Part shown: one piece after another, positions 53,290 to 62,378 of the stretch
Layout: each line of letters opens with the position of its first letter
Numbering within the stretch: the first letter of the stretch is position 1
Assembly (NCBI GenBank): GCA_016713925.1
Contig: JADJOH010000008.1
Span: 992,001 to 1,056,000, forward strand
Direction: 5' to 3'
Origin: Bacteroidota bacterium
GTDB taxonomy: Bacteria; Bacteroidota; Bacteroidia; AKYH767-A; OLB10
DNA length: 64,000 bases
The notes under the pieces: model-generated
What the model saw: only the letters and a program-made list of their open reading frames with translations
The model's database searches: none
Told to the model about the DNA's origin: nothing
Made by a program: the position numbers and the translations under genes

Positions 53290-53970
53290 CTAGAAGGTCA
53301 GTTGGAAACTTCCACGGAACCCGAACTTGGAGATATCAGGGTTTTCCAGATAGCTCATCCGCCAGAGAAAGTCCATGCGGAAAACTTTGAAGATGTTTTC
53401 AACGCCTAAACCCATCTCTACATAGGGCTTTTTATTGAGGGAATAAAACAGCGTGTTGTCCGTTTGTAAATTCAGGTTGGAATTTTGCAATTCTCCCCAA
53501 ACTGCTTTTACCTGTGCCACCTCTCTCCATTTTAACTTTCTTAGCAATGGAATTTTATCCAGGAAGAATCCGTCAAAGTGATGGGTAGCGTATCCGCTGA
53601 AATAATAATCACTTACAAATTCAAAGAAATTCATCATATTAAATGCAGCATAATCATAAAAATAAGTCTCGTTGCCCGGATGAATCTCCAGCAAAGGGTA
53701 GGGGACTTTCCCCCATGTTCTTCCTGCACTCAAAACCCAGTACGTATAACCAAAAGGCGCGAGCTTTAAGCGGTCGTCTATGCGGATGGATAATTTATCG
53801 AAGTTGAAATCTCCTTCATAAAATCCTTTAAATCCTTTTGTATAATTGATTTGTATCGTGGGATAATCGCTGCCTAAACTGATGCGATCCACTTTGCCTG
53901 CTACAAATTTTTCTCTGTAAGCAAAGCGCGTAAAGAAAGAAACCGATGTGGTGGTAAAATTATTTTTTAA
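53290..53970 (-). CDS. DUF5686 protein, C-terminal fragment (frameshifted gene)
   Basis: Third part of a broken DUF5686 gene (53290-55757). It reads KNNFTTTSVSFFTRFAYREKF and continues as outer-membrane barrel strands to the terminal FGFRGSFQLTF, the usual barrel ending in Phe. It is separated from the middle part by a +1 base in the T run at 53963-53968 (+ strand); with one base removed the reading is TVIKNNFTTTS. An open frame extends further upstream to 54084, but that section is out of register with the protein. Confidence 0.75.
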   Translation of the reverse strand, partial: LKNNFTTTSVSFFTRFAYREKFVAGKVDRISLGSDYPTIQINYTKGFKGFYEGDFNFDKLSIRIDDRLKLAPFGYTYWVLSAGRTWGKVPYPLLEIHPGNETYFYDYAAFNMMNFFEFVSDYYFSGYATHHFDGFFLDKIPLLRKLKWREVAQVKAVWGELQNSNLNLQTDNTLFYSLNKKPYVEMGLGVENIFKVFRMDFLWRMSYLENPDISKFGFRGSFQLTF

Positions 53971-54835
53971 TGACGGTACGACTATCGTCAGCGAAGTAAC
54001 TGATGTCAAGATCTCCAATGGGAACAAACTCATTGTGCGTAAAGGTGACTTTGTTGGAGAGTCCGGGAAACCACTCGATTTCATACCAGGCTTTCTGGCT
54101 TTCAGAGGTATTTAATTTTGTAGCCGGATTTCTTCTGAACAAAGAAGAGAGAATGTTGTCGTCCTGAAATGCATTGTCACTTTGTCCGAGTTGCTCTACA
54201 TCGAACCGGTATTTTAATCCTGCGAATTGCCGGGGCTTGGAGGAGATTTTATATTTAAAACCACCCATATATTTGAATTTTTCATCCTTCAATCCGTAGG
54301 CAAGATAACCTTCCAGTTGAATTTTTGTACTTAAATCATCACTGGTACGTAAGCCGACACGGAAGCGGTTTCCTTCAATGGGATTATAACTGTAGAGCGT
54401 ATAATAAGGACCGAGTTCAATTAAGCCGATGTCCTTATAGCCGGTGAAGAAGAGAGTGATGAGATCTACATACGTTTTAAAGGCCGGCAATGTTTTTATC
54501 GTGTCGACCATATGGTAGATTTTCAATTCCCGCTCCGCCAGCGAATCATGCCTCGACTCATCCCAGAAATCCGCCGTTCGCGCCAACGCATCTTCACTGA
54601 CAACAATATTTTCTGTCCCTTTAAAAATCTCATCCGGAATATCATGATTGATGAGAATTTTTTTGTAGGATGTCGTCTTCCTTCCGATAAAACTCATGCC
54701 GTTCTCTCTGGTAGCAAAATCCAAAACCAGCATATCTTTGGACATGATCCATTGCTTGTTATCTACCCTCACATATTCCTGTACTACCGCCATATCTTCT
54801 ACCCAGTTGATGTTGGCATCATGCGCAATACGCAT
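53960..54835 (-). CDS. DUF5686 protein, middle fragment (frameshifted gene)
   Basis: Second part of the broken gene, 291 residues as read, with barrel-like strands (YTLYSYNPIEGNRFRVGLRT, GYLAYGLKDEKFKYMGGFKY) and the family segment ANINWVEDMAVVQEYV. The apparent start MRIAHD is internal: the T run at 54841-54848 (+ strand) has one base too many. Removing it gives AVKKISMRIAHDANIN, continuous with the N-terminal part. The restored protein would be 821 residues. Confidence 0.75.
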   Translation of the reverse strand: MRIAHDANINWVEDMAVVQEYVRVDNKQWIMSKDMLVLDFATRENGMSFIGRKTTSYKKILINHDIPDEIFKGTENIVVSEDALARTADFWDESRHDSLAERELKIYHMVDTIKTLPAFKTYVDLITLFFTGYKDIGLIELGPYYTLYSYNPIEGNRFRVGLRTSDDLSTKIQLEGYLAYGLKDEKFKYMGGFKYKISSKPRQFAGLKYRFDVEQLGQSDNAFQDDNILSSLFRRNPATKLNTSESQKAWYEIEWFPGLSNKVTFTHNEFVPIGDLDISYFADDSRTVIKK

Positions 54836-55757
54836 CGATATTTTTTTTCACGGCCCAGGTCGTATCGTGTACCCAGAATTCGCCGCTAAAGGTTAATTCC
54901 TGCGGACGACGTGGTTTGAATTTTAATTTATAACACCATTGATCATCGATAAAGGTGGAATCGAGCAGGTAGTAGCGGTAGTAAACAAGTCCGAGATCAG
55001 AAATAGGACTGATAAATCCTTTGCCAAAGAGATCAATGAAGTTACTGTAGATATTCACCCGCTGGTACATGTCTCCGAGAAACTGCGTGACAGAAGCGTT
55101 TTCCAGTCCGGAGACCTTGCTGGCTTTGATGATTTCTTTTTTATTCTGTGGATTGTTTTTAAAATAGATATCGGATAAGGTTTCCGAAATGAAAAAGGGA
55201 AGAAAGGGTTTACTGTTTGTTTCTGTACTGTCGATGTTATCCCAAACAAATGCAAAAGGTTTTAATAATTTATTGCCTTTCATTTTCTGGCTGATATTGG
55301 TCAAATCAAATTCCAGTTTGTTGTAGACTTCGTACTGATAGGATTCGAGTTTGGTGGGATCGTTCTCGTCTTTTTTACGGATAATATTTTTGAGGATGAT
55401 GTTGGCGGGATTTTCTCCGGCTTTAATCACGACTTCCTGCAATTCGACTTTACTTGCTTTTAAAACGATATTGATCACCTGCTCTTGTCCCTTCTTCACA
55501 CGCATCTTCACGGTTTTATAACCTACCAGCGTACAAATTATCGAATCGCCAGGTGTGTCTGTGGAGATGATATATTTCCCGTCGAAGTCGGTATTCACTC
55601 CGATGGTGGTTCCTTTGAAAACAACGGTGGCAAATGGGATAGGCTCGTTGGTTAATTCATCCGTAACTTTACCGGTAATTTTCGTTTGCTGTGCATTTGC
55701 AGCGAAAGTGCTGAAAACAAAAATGATCAAATAAAAATAATGCAAACGTTGAAGCAT
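54819..55757 (-). CDS. DUF5686 protein, N-terminal fragment (carboxypeptidase-regulatory-like)
   Basis: First part of the broken gene, 312 residues. A signal peptide ends near ANAQQ. A carboxypeptidase regulatory-like/plug-type domain follows (KITGKVTDELTNEPIPFATVVFKGTTIGVNTDFDGKYIIS), then the DUF5686 start (ENPANIILKNIIRKKDENDP). Proteins of this kind are outer-membrane barrels with a TonB-receptor-like N-terminal domain; function is unknown. The frame ends soon after WAVKKN because of the homopolymer slip at 54841-54848. Confidence 0.8.
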   Translation of the reverse strand: MLQRLHYFYLIIFVFSTFAANAQQTKITGKVTDELTNEPIPFATVVFKGTTIGVNTDFDGKYIISTDTPGDSIICTLVGYKTVKMRVKKGQEQVINIVLKASKVELQEVVIKAGENPANIILKNIIRKKDENDPTKLESYQYEVYNKLEFDLTNISQKMKGNKLLKPFAFVWDNIDSTETNSKPFLPFFISETLSDIYFKNNPQNKKEIIKASKVSGLENASVTQFLGDMYQRVNIYSNFIDLFGKGFISPISDLGLVYYRYYLLDSTFIDDQWCYKLKFKPRRPQELTFSGEFWVHDTTWAVKKNIDAYCA

Positions 55758-55795
55758 AAATCTTAATAAATTATTTATCTGTTTTAACGTGAATT

Positions 55796-56140
55796 TTAGT
55801 CTAAGGTTATCAGTTCTTCCCAGAACTCCAGGGCTCTGCGGGTATGTGGAATAACAATGCTGCCTCCGACCAGGTTGGCGATAGAAAACGCTTCAAACAA
55901 TTCATCCGTCGTCACTCCCTGTTCTCTGCACTTGCCAAGGTGGTAGCGAATACAATCGTCGCACCGAAGCACCATGGAAGCTACTAATCCGAGTAATTCC
56001 TTGGTTTTAACATCCAATGCACCTTCCTGATAAGTGGAAGTGTCCAGTGCAAAAAAACGTTTCATGTTGAGGTTGCCTTGCTCAAGAATCTTACCGTTCA
56101 TCTTTTCACGGTAGGCATTGAAATCTTTTACTGTGGTCAT
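55796..56140 (-). CDS. Carboxymuconolactone decarboxylase-family protein (AhpD-like)
   Basis: A 114-residue CMD-domain protein. The redox-type motif RCDDCIRYHLGKC (CxxC and following His) is that of AhpD-like peroxidase partners, and VTTDELFEAFSIANLVGG matches the family helix. It may be a thiol-dependent peroxidase or an uncharacterised CMD enzyme. It lies between tatC and the DUF5686 gene on the same strand. Confidence 0.9.
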   Translation of the reverse strand: MTTVKDFNAYREKMNGKILEQGNLNMKRFFALDTSTYQEGALDVKTKELLGLVASMVLRCDDCIRYHLGKCREQGVTTDELFEAFSIANLVGGSIVIPHTRRALEFWEELITLD

Positions 56141-56225
56141 AGGTATGTTCTTGCGAAATTACGGTTCAACAATCAATTAACGGCAAGATTTTTCTGAAAT
56201 GACAAAATCATGGCGTAAAACGGTT

Positions 56226-57035
56226 TTAAACGGCGATGGCCTTTGCACGTTCAGTAGCTACCATCTTTGATACATAGATACTGATTTCATAGAGCAGAAA
56301 AAGTGGAATGGCTACCATGAGCTGGCTCGTGATGTCGGGAGATGGAGTGATCAAGGCAGCAATGATCAGGTTCAGTACCATGGCATGCTTACGGTATTGT
56401 CGCATGAAGGCAGGTGTGAGAACCCCCAGTTTACTGAGGAAATACACGACCATGGGTAACTCAAACACAATGCCGGTCGACATGGAAAGAACGGTCACCG
56501 TATTGATATAGGAATCCATGCTGATGGAGTTTGCAATTTCTTCGCTTACCTTATAGTTCCCCAGGAAATTAATAGAAAGCGGGGTGATGATAAAGTAGCC
56601 AAAGCTGATGCCCAACATAAAAAGTAGAGAAGTAAAGAATACTATTCCTTTTGAATATTTAATCTCTTTAGCGGAAAGTGCCGGTTTAACAAAGCGCCAT
56701 ATCTCCCAAATCAGATAGGGAAATCCCAGAACAAAGCCGGCCATGAAGGCAATCCACATATGCGTGGTAAATTGACCGCTGATGTTCAGATTTACGACAC
56801 TGAAATCCACTTTATCCAGACACATGTCAAGATTATACCGCGCCGATAAATCACATAAAACTCTATAGGTTAGGAAGTCAGTGTTTTTTGGCGCCATGAT
56901 AATGCCGTCAAAAACAATTTCTTTATTCATAAAAGCCACTATCGCAATCACAAGAATTACTGCAGCAGAACGTACCAGATGCCAGCGGAGGGCTTCCAGA
57001 TGATCAAGAAAAGTCATTTCATGTGGCTCTTTCAT
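56226..57035 (-). CDS. tatC: Sec-independent translocase subunit TatC
   Basis: Twin-arginine signal receptor in the inner membrane. The 269 residues start with the conserved MTFLDHLEALRWHLVRS and have six membrane helices. FVLGFPYLIWEIWRFVKPALSAKE is the TatC signature with the conserved Glu. The LITPSPDITSQLMVAIPLFLLYEISI end is also typical. tatA/tatB are not in view. Note that NosZ here has a Sec-type leader and would not need it. Downstream of kdsD by 59 bases, so probably co-transcribed. Confidence 0.96.
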   Translation of the reverse strand: MKEPHEMTFLDHLEALRWHLVRSAAVILVIAIVAFMNKEIVFDGIIMAPKNTDFLTYRVLCDLSARYNLDMCLDKVDFSVVNLNISGQFTTHMWIAFMAGFVLGFPYLIWEIWRFVKPALSAKEIKYSKGIVFFTSLLFMLGISFGYFIITPLSINFLGNYKVSEEIANSISMDSYINTVTVLSMSTGIVFELPMVVYFLSKLGVLTPAFMRQYRKHAMVLNLIIAALITPSPDITSQLMVAIPLFLLYEISIYVSKMVATERAKAIAV

Positions 57036-57094
57036 TCAATTAGTTCATGCGTTTAGTTAAATAATTAAATTTTTTAAGTACATCGGCATTGATT

Positions 57095-58060
57095 TTAAAT
57101 AATCCCTTCTTTCAGCAAATCATGAAGGTGAACAAAGCCAAGGAACTTTTCTCCATCGGTAACGACCAGTTGTGTGATATTGTGTGTTTTCATCAGGGCC
57201 AGGGCTTCAACCGCCATGGTGTTTCGTTCGACAGTTTTGGGTGATTTGGTCATGATGTTAATTGCTTTTAATTTTTCAAAGCGGGTATTCTTTTGCATCA
57301 TTCTGCGCAAGTCACCATCGGTGATAATTCCCAATAACTTATTTTTTTGTACTACAGCGGTGGCTCCCAGACGTTTGGAAGAGATTTCGAAGATGATTTC
57401 AGTCAAGGGGGCCTGAGGAGAAACAATCGGTTGAGGGGTACCCGGGAAAACGTCTTCCACTTTGAGGTAGAGGCGTTTGCCGAGTGCGCCACCGGGATGA
57501 AATTTTGCGAAATCCAATGCCGTAAACCCTTTCATCTCCAATAAACACACTGCCAGTGCATCGCCTAAAGCCAATTGAGCCGTTGTACTGCTGGTTGGGG
57601 CAAGATTATGGGGACAAGCTTCTTTGTCGACACTTGTAGAGAGAACATAGTCAGCGTGTTGTGCTAAAAAGGAATCCGTTTTCCCCACCATGGCCACCAA
57701 CTTATTTCCACCGCTCTTGATGAACGGGGCTAAAACTTTGATTTCAGGAGTATTACCGGAGTTGGAGATTAAGATCACGACGTCATTTCGTTGTATCATT
57801 CCCAAATCCCCGTGAATGGCATCGGCAGCATGTAAAAAGATCGAAGGCGTGCCGGTCGAATTAAAGGTGGCTACCATTTTATTGGCGATAATGGCTGATT
57901 TTCCGATTCCGCTCACGATCACTCTTCCGGAGGAACCATGAATCATCTTTACAACGGCTACAAAATCTTTTCCCACAAAAGCAGATAATCCGGTAATGGC
58001 ATCTGCTTCGAGCTTTAAAGTGTTTCTTGCTAATGAAATAATTTTTTTATCGCTAAGCAT
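57095..58060 (-). CDS. kdsD: D-arabinose 5-phosphate isomerase (KpsF/GutQ family)
   Basis: Converts ribulose 5-phosphate to arabinose 5-phosphate, the first step of Kdo synthesis for lipid A core. The 321 residues have an N-terminal SIS domain (GRVIVSGIGKSAIIANKMVATFNSTGTPS and SNSGNTPEIK) and two C-terminal CBS domains (LLGIITDGDLRRMMQ, HNITQLVVTDGEKFLGFVHLHDLL). H83 or the nearby His in HAADAIHGDLG is the usual catalytic region. Kdo cytidylyltransferase kdsB and lptB are also in this window. Confidence 0.94.
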   Translation of the reverse strand: MLSDKKIISLARNTLKLEADAITGLSAFVGKDFVAVVKMIHGSSGRVIVSGIGKSAIIANKMVATFNSTGTPSIFLHAADAIHGDLGMIQRNDVVILISNSGNTPEIKVLAPFIKSGGNKLVAMVGKTDSFLAQHADYVLSTSVDKEACPHNLAPTSSTTAQLALGDALAVCLLEMKGFTALDFAKFHPGGALGKRLYLKVEDVFPGTPQPIVSPQAPLTEIIFEISSKRLGATAVVQKNKLLGIITDGDLRRMMQKNTRFEKLKAINIMTKSPKTVERNTMAVEALALMKTHNITQLVVTDGEKFLGFVHLHDLLKEGII

Positions 58061-58288
58061 CTTTTGATTTTGATTTGACGAAGATCATATAAATTTATTT
58101 TCAATGGTTGAAACCCTGTCATCTTTTACTTGTTTTATTCAATACAATACAATATCTTCACCGTTACAATGTTGTTATATTGGCCTAAACAGTATGAATT
58201 CGTAATGAACCTGTAGTTTTTTATGAAATATTATCTCGGATCCGGCCCAAAAATAACTTAAATTCGCAGTCCTTAAATTTCCCGTTAA

Positions 58289-60412
58289 ATGTTAGTTGCA
58301 GAAAATACGCTGTCAGAGGCGTTAATTAAATACTTTGGTTACGATTCTTTCAAGGGAGAGCAGGAAGCTGTTATCCGTAATGTACTTGAAGGGAAGAATA
58401 CTTTCGTAATCATGCCTACCGGTGGTGGCAAATCCATGTGTTATCAGTTGCCCGCTTTAATGAGCGAAGGTACCGCTATAATCATTTCACCATTGATTGC
58501 CTTGATGAAGAATCAGGTGGATGCAATTCGTGGTTTCAATACCGATGATGGTGTCGCGCATTTTTTAAATTCTTCTCTTACGAAGATTGAGATTGCCAGA
58601 GTGCGTAAGGACATGAAAGCCGGTAAGACGAAGTTGCTCTATGTTGCTCCTGAGTCGTTGACCAAGGATGAAAATGTAAAGTTTCTGAAAGAAGTTAATA
58701 TTTCATTTTTCGCGATCGATGAAGCACATTGTATTTCGGAGTGGGGTCATGACTTCCGTCCGGAATACCGTCGCCTCCGACCCATTATTGATTTAATAGG
58801 AGAGTTTCCTGTCATCGCTCTAACGGCTACCGCTACCGAAAAAGTGCAAGCCGATATTCAGAAGAATCTGGGCATGATGGATGCTAAAGTTTTTAAAGCA
58901 TCTTTTAATCGCCCTAACCTTTATTATGAAATCCGCCCGAAGCTGAATGTGCTGAAGGAGATGATTAAATTCGTGAAGCAACATCCCGGTAAATCCGGAA
59001 TTATCTATTGCCTCAGCCGTAAGAAGGTGGAGGAAGTGGCTTCTACGCTTTCTGTGAATGGAATTCGTGCCTTGCCTTATCATGCCGGACTCGACGCCGG
59101 AACACGCGCTTCTCATCAGGATAAATTTTTGATGGAAGAGATTGATGTCATCGTTGCCACGATCGCTGGATATTATCAGGAAACCGGTCGTGCCGGAAGA
59201 GATGGACGTGAAGGGAGATGTGTGACTTTCTACAGCTATAAGGATATCGAAAAGCTGGAGAAGTTTATGAAAGGTAAGCCGGTGGCCGAACAGGAAATCG
59301 GAAAGCAGTTGCTGCTGGAAACAGTGGGCTATGCAGAGACAACCGTTTGTCGTCGTCGCGTTTTGCTCAACTATTTTGGCGAGCGTTATGATCAGGATAA
59401 TTGTGGCAGTTGTGATAATTGTCTGCATCCGAAACCATTGATAGAAGTACAGGATGAATTAAGTCTTTTGCTCGAAACGATTTTACTGGTGAAAGAAAAA
59501 CATCAGTCGGAGCATGTGGTGAATGTGTTGATCGGAAAAGTAGATCAGCAGGTTAAAAATTATAAGCACGATAAGCTGGAAGTCTTTGCCGAAGGTGTTG
59601 ACAGAGGTGATCGCTTCTGGACCGCACTGGTTCGTCAGGCGATTCTTGCCGGCTTATTGACAAAGGATATTGATAATTACGGATTACTCAAGTTGAGTGA
59701 TGATGGTCATAAGTATTTAAAGAATCCCACTCCATTCAAGATTTCTCTTGATGCTAATTTTGAAGACACCGAGACCGATGAGGACGATGAGTTTTCAGGT
59801 GGTGCTGGCGGTGGAGCAGCGGATGAGCATTTATTTGAATTGCTGAAGACGCTGCGTAAGAATGTGGCGAAGCAGAAAAATCTTCCTCCCTTTGTCGTGT
59901 TTCAGGATCCCTCCCTCGAGGAGATGGCGACGAATTATCCGATCAGCATTGATGAATTGAAAAATATTACCGGCGTTGGAGCAGGAAAAGCTGCTAAATA
60001 CGGTAAACCTTTCATCGATATGATTAAAAAGTACGTGGAGGAGAATGAAATTGAGCGTCCCATGGACCTCGTGGTGAAGAGCGTTGTCAATAAGAGTGGA
60101 TTAAAGGTGTATATCATTCAGAATATTGATCGTAAAATTTCTCTGGAAGATATGGCCGATGCCAAGGGAATGAAGATGAAGGATATCATCGGTGAGATTG
60201 AAAGCATTGTTGCCTCCGGAACCAGAATCGATATACAGTATTATATCAATGAAGTGATTGACGAGGAGCGTCAGGATGAGGTTTTTGATTATTTCAAAAC
60301 TGCCGAAAATGATTCGATAGAAAGTGCCATCAATGAACTCGGTGAAAATGAATATACCGAAGAAGAAGTCAGATTGATGCGTATCAAATTTATGAGTGAA
60401 GTCGGAAATTAA
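58289..60412 (+). CDS. recQ: ATP-dependent DNA helicase RecQ, lacking motif V
   Basis: A 707-residue RecQ helicase. Present: motif 0 FGYDSFKGEQ, motif I MPTGGGKS, motif II DEAHC with the aromatic-rich loop ISEWGHDFR, motif III ALTATAT, motif IV YCLSRKKVE and motif VI YYQETGRAGRDG. The zinc-binding C-rich region CGSCDNC, RQC and HRDC domains also follow. Missing: between ATIA (A293) and GYYQE (G294) the sequence lacks 23 residues that include motif V (FGMGIDKPDVR). The gap is in frame (69 bases at 59167/59168). Motif V couples ATP hydrolysis to DNA movement, so the product as written should be inactive. An assembly error or a recent deletion is possible. Confidence 0.93.
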   Translation: MLVAENTLSEALIKYFGYDSFKGEQEAVIRNVLEGKNTFVIMPTGGGKSMCYQLPALMSEGTAIIISPLIALMKNQVDAIRGFNTDDGVAHFLNSSLTKIEIARVRKDMKAGKTKLLYVAPESLTKDENVKFLKEVNISFFAIDEAHCISEWGHDFRPEYRRLRPIIDLIGEFPVIALTATATEKVQADIQKNLGMMDAKVFKASFNRPNLYYEIRPKLNVLKEMIKFVKQHPGKSGIIYCLSRKKVEEVASTLSVNGIRALPYHAGLDAGTRASHQDKFLMEEIDVIVATIAGYYQETGRAGRDGREGRCVTFYSYKDIEKLEKFMKGKPVAEQEIGKQLLLETVGYAETTVCRRRVLLNYFGERYDQDNCGSCDNCLHPKPLIEVQDELSLLLETILLVKEKHQSEHVVNVLIGKVDQQVKNYKHDKLEVFAEGVDRGDRFWTALVRQAILAGLLTKDIDNYGLLKLSDDGHKYLKNPTPFKISLDANFEDTETDEDDEFSGGAGGGAADEHLFELLKTLRKNVAKQKNLPPFVVFQDPSLEEMATNYPISIDELKNITGVGAGKAAKYGKPFIDMIKKYVEENEIERPMDLVVKSVVNKSGLKVYIIQNIDRKISLEDMADAKGMKMKDIIGEIESIVASGTRIDIQYYINEVIDEERQDEVFDYFKTAENDSIESAINELGENEYTEEEVRLMRIKFMSEVGN

Positions 60413-60431
60413 TTACAACGAATAACTAGTG

Positions 60432-60462
60432 AAAGCCCCATCGGAAACGTCGGGGCTTTTTT
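60432..60462 (+). terminator. Rho-independent terminator after recQ
   Basis: AAAGCCCC (60432-60439) pairs with GGGGCTTT (60452-60459) and the stem runs into six T residues (60457-60462), 20 bases after the recQ stop. Confidence 0.85.
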
Positions 60463-60508
60463 GTTTTACGAAGGAACGGAGTTAAACCGAAATAAATTAT
60501 GATGGCTA

Positions 60509-61594
60509 CTATTTCACCAACACCCAGGCACCTTTTTCAAAACCGACCTGAATTTCGCTGAGGTGTTGCTGAATGTCATTCATGTTGCCGGAGGAATAAA
60601 GACTGACTACATGTAAGCCCCTTTCATTTTTGCCCAGCAGGGATGCTTCATAACCTAAAAGGTTCGCTTCTTCCACCAGCTTGATTGCATTTTCTTCGAT
60701 GCGAAAACATCCGCCAACAATGTAAAAAGTAGCTCCTGAATGTTTCGTGTTTTTTGTTTCGGAAATCGTTGCTACCTCTTTCACCACTTCTTCCACTTTG
60801 GTGGAGTCAATCGGTGCTGGTTCGATAACTTCAGCTGCGGGTGCTGCTGTTTCTGAAGGGACTTCTAAGGGAGTACTTTCTTCCTGAAGTTGTTCTTCCA
60901 TCGCCCGTTCAATTAAAATCGAATCTTCCGTAACAACCGGATAGAGCGCTTCCGGTTGATGAAAGATTTCTTTTACGGGAATAATTTCCGCCAAACCCGT
61001 GTTCAACTGCTGAATGATACGTGGATTAAAAACGAGTAGTGCAAGTACAGCAGCTGCCGGAATTAATTCCATTAACCGCCAGCCCTGACGCGATTTTTTC
61101 TCTTTTCTAACTACCAGTTTCTTGACTTTAGCCGTTTCTTCCCGGCGAATTGCAGGAGAATGGATACTCACTAAGCCAAAGGAATCGGTCAGGTAATTTT
61201 CAGTGAGATCCGGCTCATATTGAATGCGTTGTTCCTTATCAAAAGTAAGCGCTCCTATTTTTTCAATCCAGACTTGCTCACCGGATGATAATCTGTTGAA
61301 AATGTCTTCTACAAATATTTTTATTTCGGTAAGTGCTTCTCCGTAAGTGATACCGGAACGCTTGGAAAGGTGATGTGCAAGCAAACCATCATTCGTCCGC
61401 AAACTTGCATTGAAGGCCAGTTTACGGGAAGGTGGACTAAAGGTATGCTGCGCAGGATTAAGGAAAGCCGACCGCGTATTGGCAACAAATCCCCCAAGTC
61501 CGGGAATGATCACACAATCGTTGGTGTAAAGTAATTCGCTGATATATAGTGCAGTACGCAAATTTGGTGGCTTCAGAGTGCTAAGATAGCACAT
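60509..61594 (-). CDS. HU-domain and SPOR-domain fusion protein
   Basis: A 361-residue protein with an N-terminal HU-like DNA-binding domain of the type found fused to SPOR (ISELLYTNDCVIIPGLGGFVAN ... LAFNASLRTNDGLLAHHLSKRSGITYGEAL). A basic linker, one membrane helix (about 178-196, WRLMELIPAAAVLALLVF) and a Pro/Glu-rich spacer follow, then a C-terminal SPOR domain (TFYIVGGCFRIEENAIKLVEEA). SPOR domains bind denuded septal peptidoglycan; the HU part lies on the cytoplasmic side. Such a protein could link chromosome and division site, which is inference. Confidence 0.87.
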   Translation of the reverse strand: MCYLSTLKPPNLRTALYISELLYTNDCVIIPGLGGFVANTRSAFLNPAQHTFSPPSRKLAFNASLRTNDGLLAHHLSKRSGITYGEALTEIKIFVEDIFNRLSSGEQVWIEKIGALTFDKEQRIQYEPDLTENYLTDSFGLVSIHSPAIRREETAKVKKLVVRKEKKSRQGWRLMELIPAAAVLALLVFNPRIIQQLNTGLAEIIPVKEIFHQPEALYPVVTEDSILIERAMEEQLQEESTPLEVPSETAAPAAEVIEPAPIDSTKVEEVVKEVATISETKNTKHSGATFYIVGGCFRIEENAIKLVEEANLLGYEASLLGKNERGLHVVSLYSSGNMNDIQQHLSEIQVGFEKGAWVLVK

Positions 61595-61631
61595 CTTGAA
61601 AATAAATTCAAAGAATGTGGGCGAAGGCTTA

Positions 61632-62377
61632 CTACAATTGGGTGGCGAATTCTTCCGCTTTTACCAGATCATCGGGTGAATCCACTGCTATCGTTTCAAA
61701 TTCCGTGACCGCTGTTTTTATCTTAAAACCATTTTCCAGCCACCTCAATTGTTCTAACGATTCAGCCATTTCGAGTTTACCGTGTTTTAATTCAGCGAGC
61801 TTTGGAAGAATGGCTGCTGCATACCCATAAATGCCAATATGTTTAAAATAGGTATGCCTGTTATGCCAATCAGATTCCGAAACACCTTTTAAATAAGGAA
61901 TGACCTGCCTGGAAAATATAAAGCATCTCCATTCGCCGATAAAACAACTTTTGGCGAATTCACATTGAAGAGTTCAGCATGGCTTTGAATTTTTTTTACC
62001 AGTGTAGCAATCTCTGCTCCGCCTTCACGCAATAAGCCCGAAACAAGATCAATTTGTCCGGGGTGTATGAAGGGCTCGTCTCCCTGAATATTGATGACGG
62101 CATCAAATTTTTCTCCGCAAGCCAGCAATGTTTCTGCACAACGATCCGTTCCGGAAGGATGTCCGGCATCGGTCATTACCACTTCTCCGCCAAAGGAGAT
62201 AACGGCATCGTATATCCGCTTATCGTCAGTAGCAACGATAACTTTTGTCAATGACCCCGCCAGTTTCGCCTGATCGTATACCCGATGGATCATGCTTTTT
62301 CCCGCAATCAAGGCGAGTGGTTTTCCCGGGTAACGGGTGGAGGCATAGCGTGCCGGAATTACACCAAGTACTTTCAT
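61632..62377 (-). pseudogene. kdsB: 3-deoxy-manno-octulosonate cytidylyltransferase KdsB, frameshifted
   Basis: Activates Kdo with CTP for lipopolysaccharide core synthesis. The first 158 or so residues are a clear KdsB (VIPARYASTRYPGKPLALIAGKSMIHRVYDQA, INIQGDEPFIHPGQIDL). The frame then slips in the A run at 61913-61916 (+ strand) and stops at 61889. Adding one base restores YFSRQVIPYLKG and continues through HIGIYGYAAAILPKL to SPDDLVKAEEF and a TAG at 61632-61634, giving the normal 248 residues. Lipopolysaccharide genes lptB and kdsD are intact, so a sequence error is likelier than loss. Confidence 0.88.
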
Positions 62378-62378
62378 C

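Noticed and set aside
58820..59428. 202-codon open frame on the minus strand inside recQ
   Set aside because: Antisense to RecQ, with runs of Ile, Thr and His typical of shadow frames and no recognisable domain.
19109..61916. Phase variation by slipped-strand mispairing
   Set aside because: Some runs are only 4-6 bases and the genes include purS and kdsB; sequence error is a simpler explanation.
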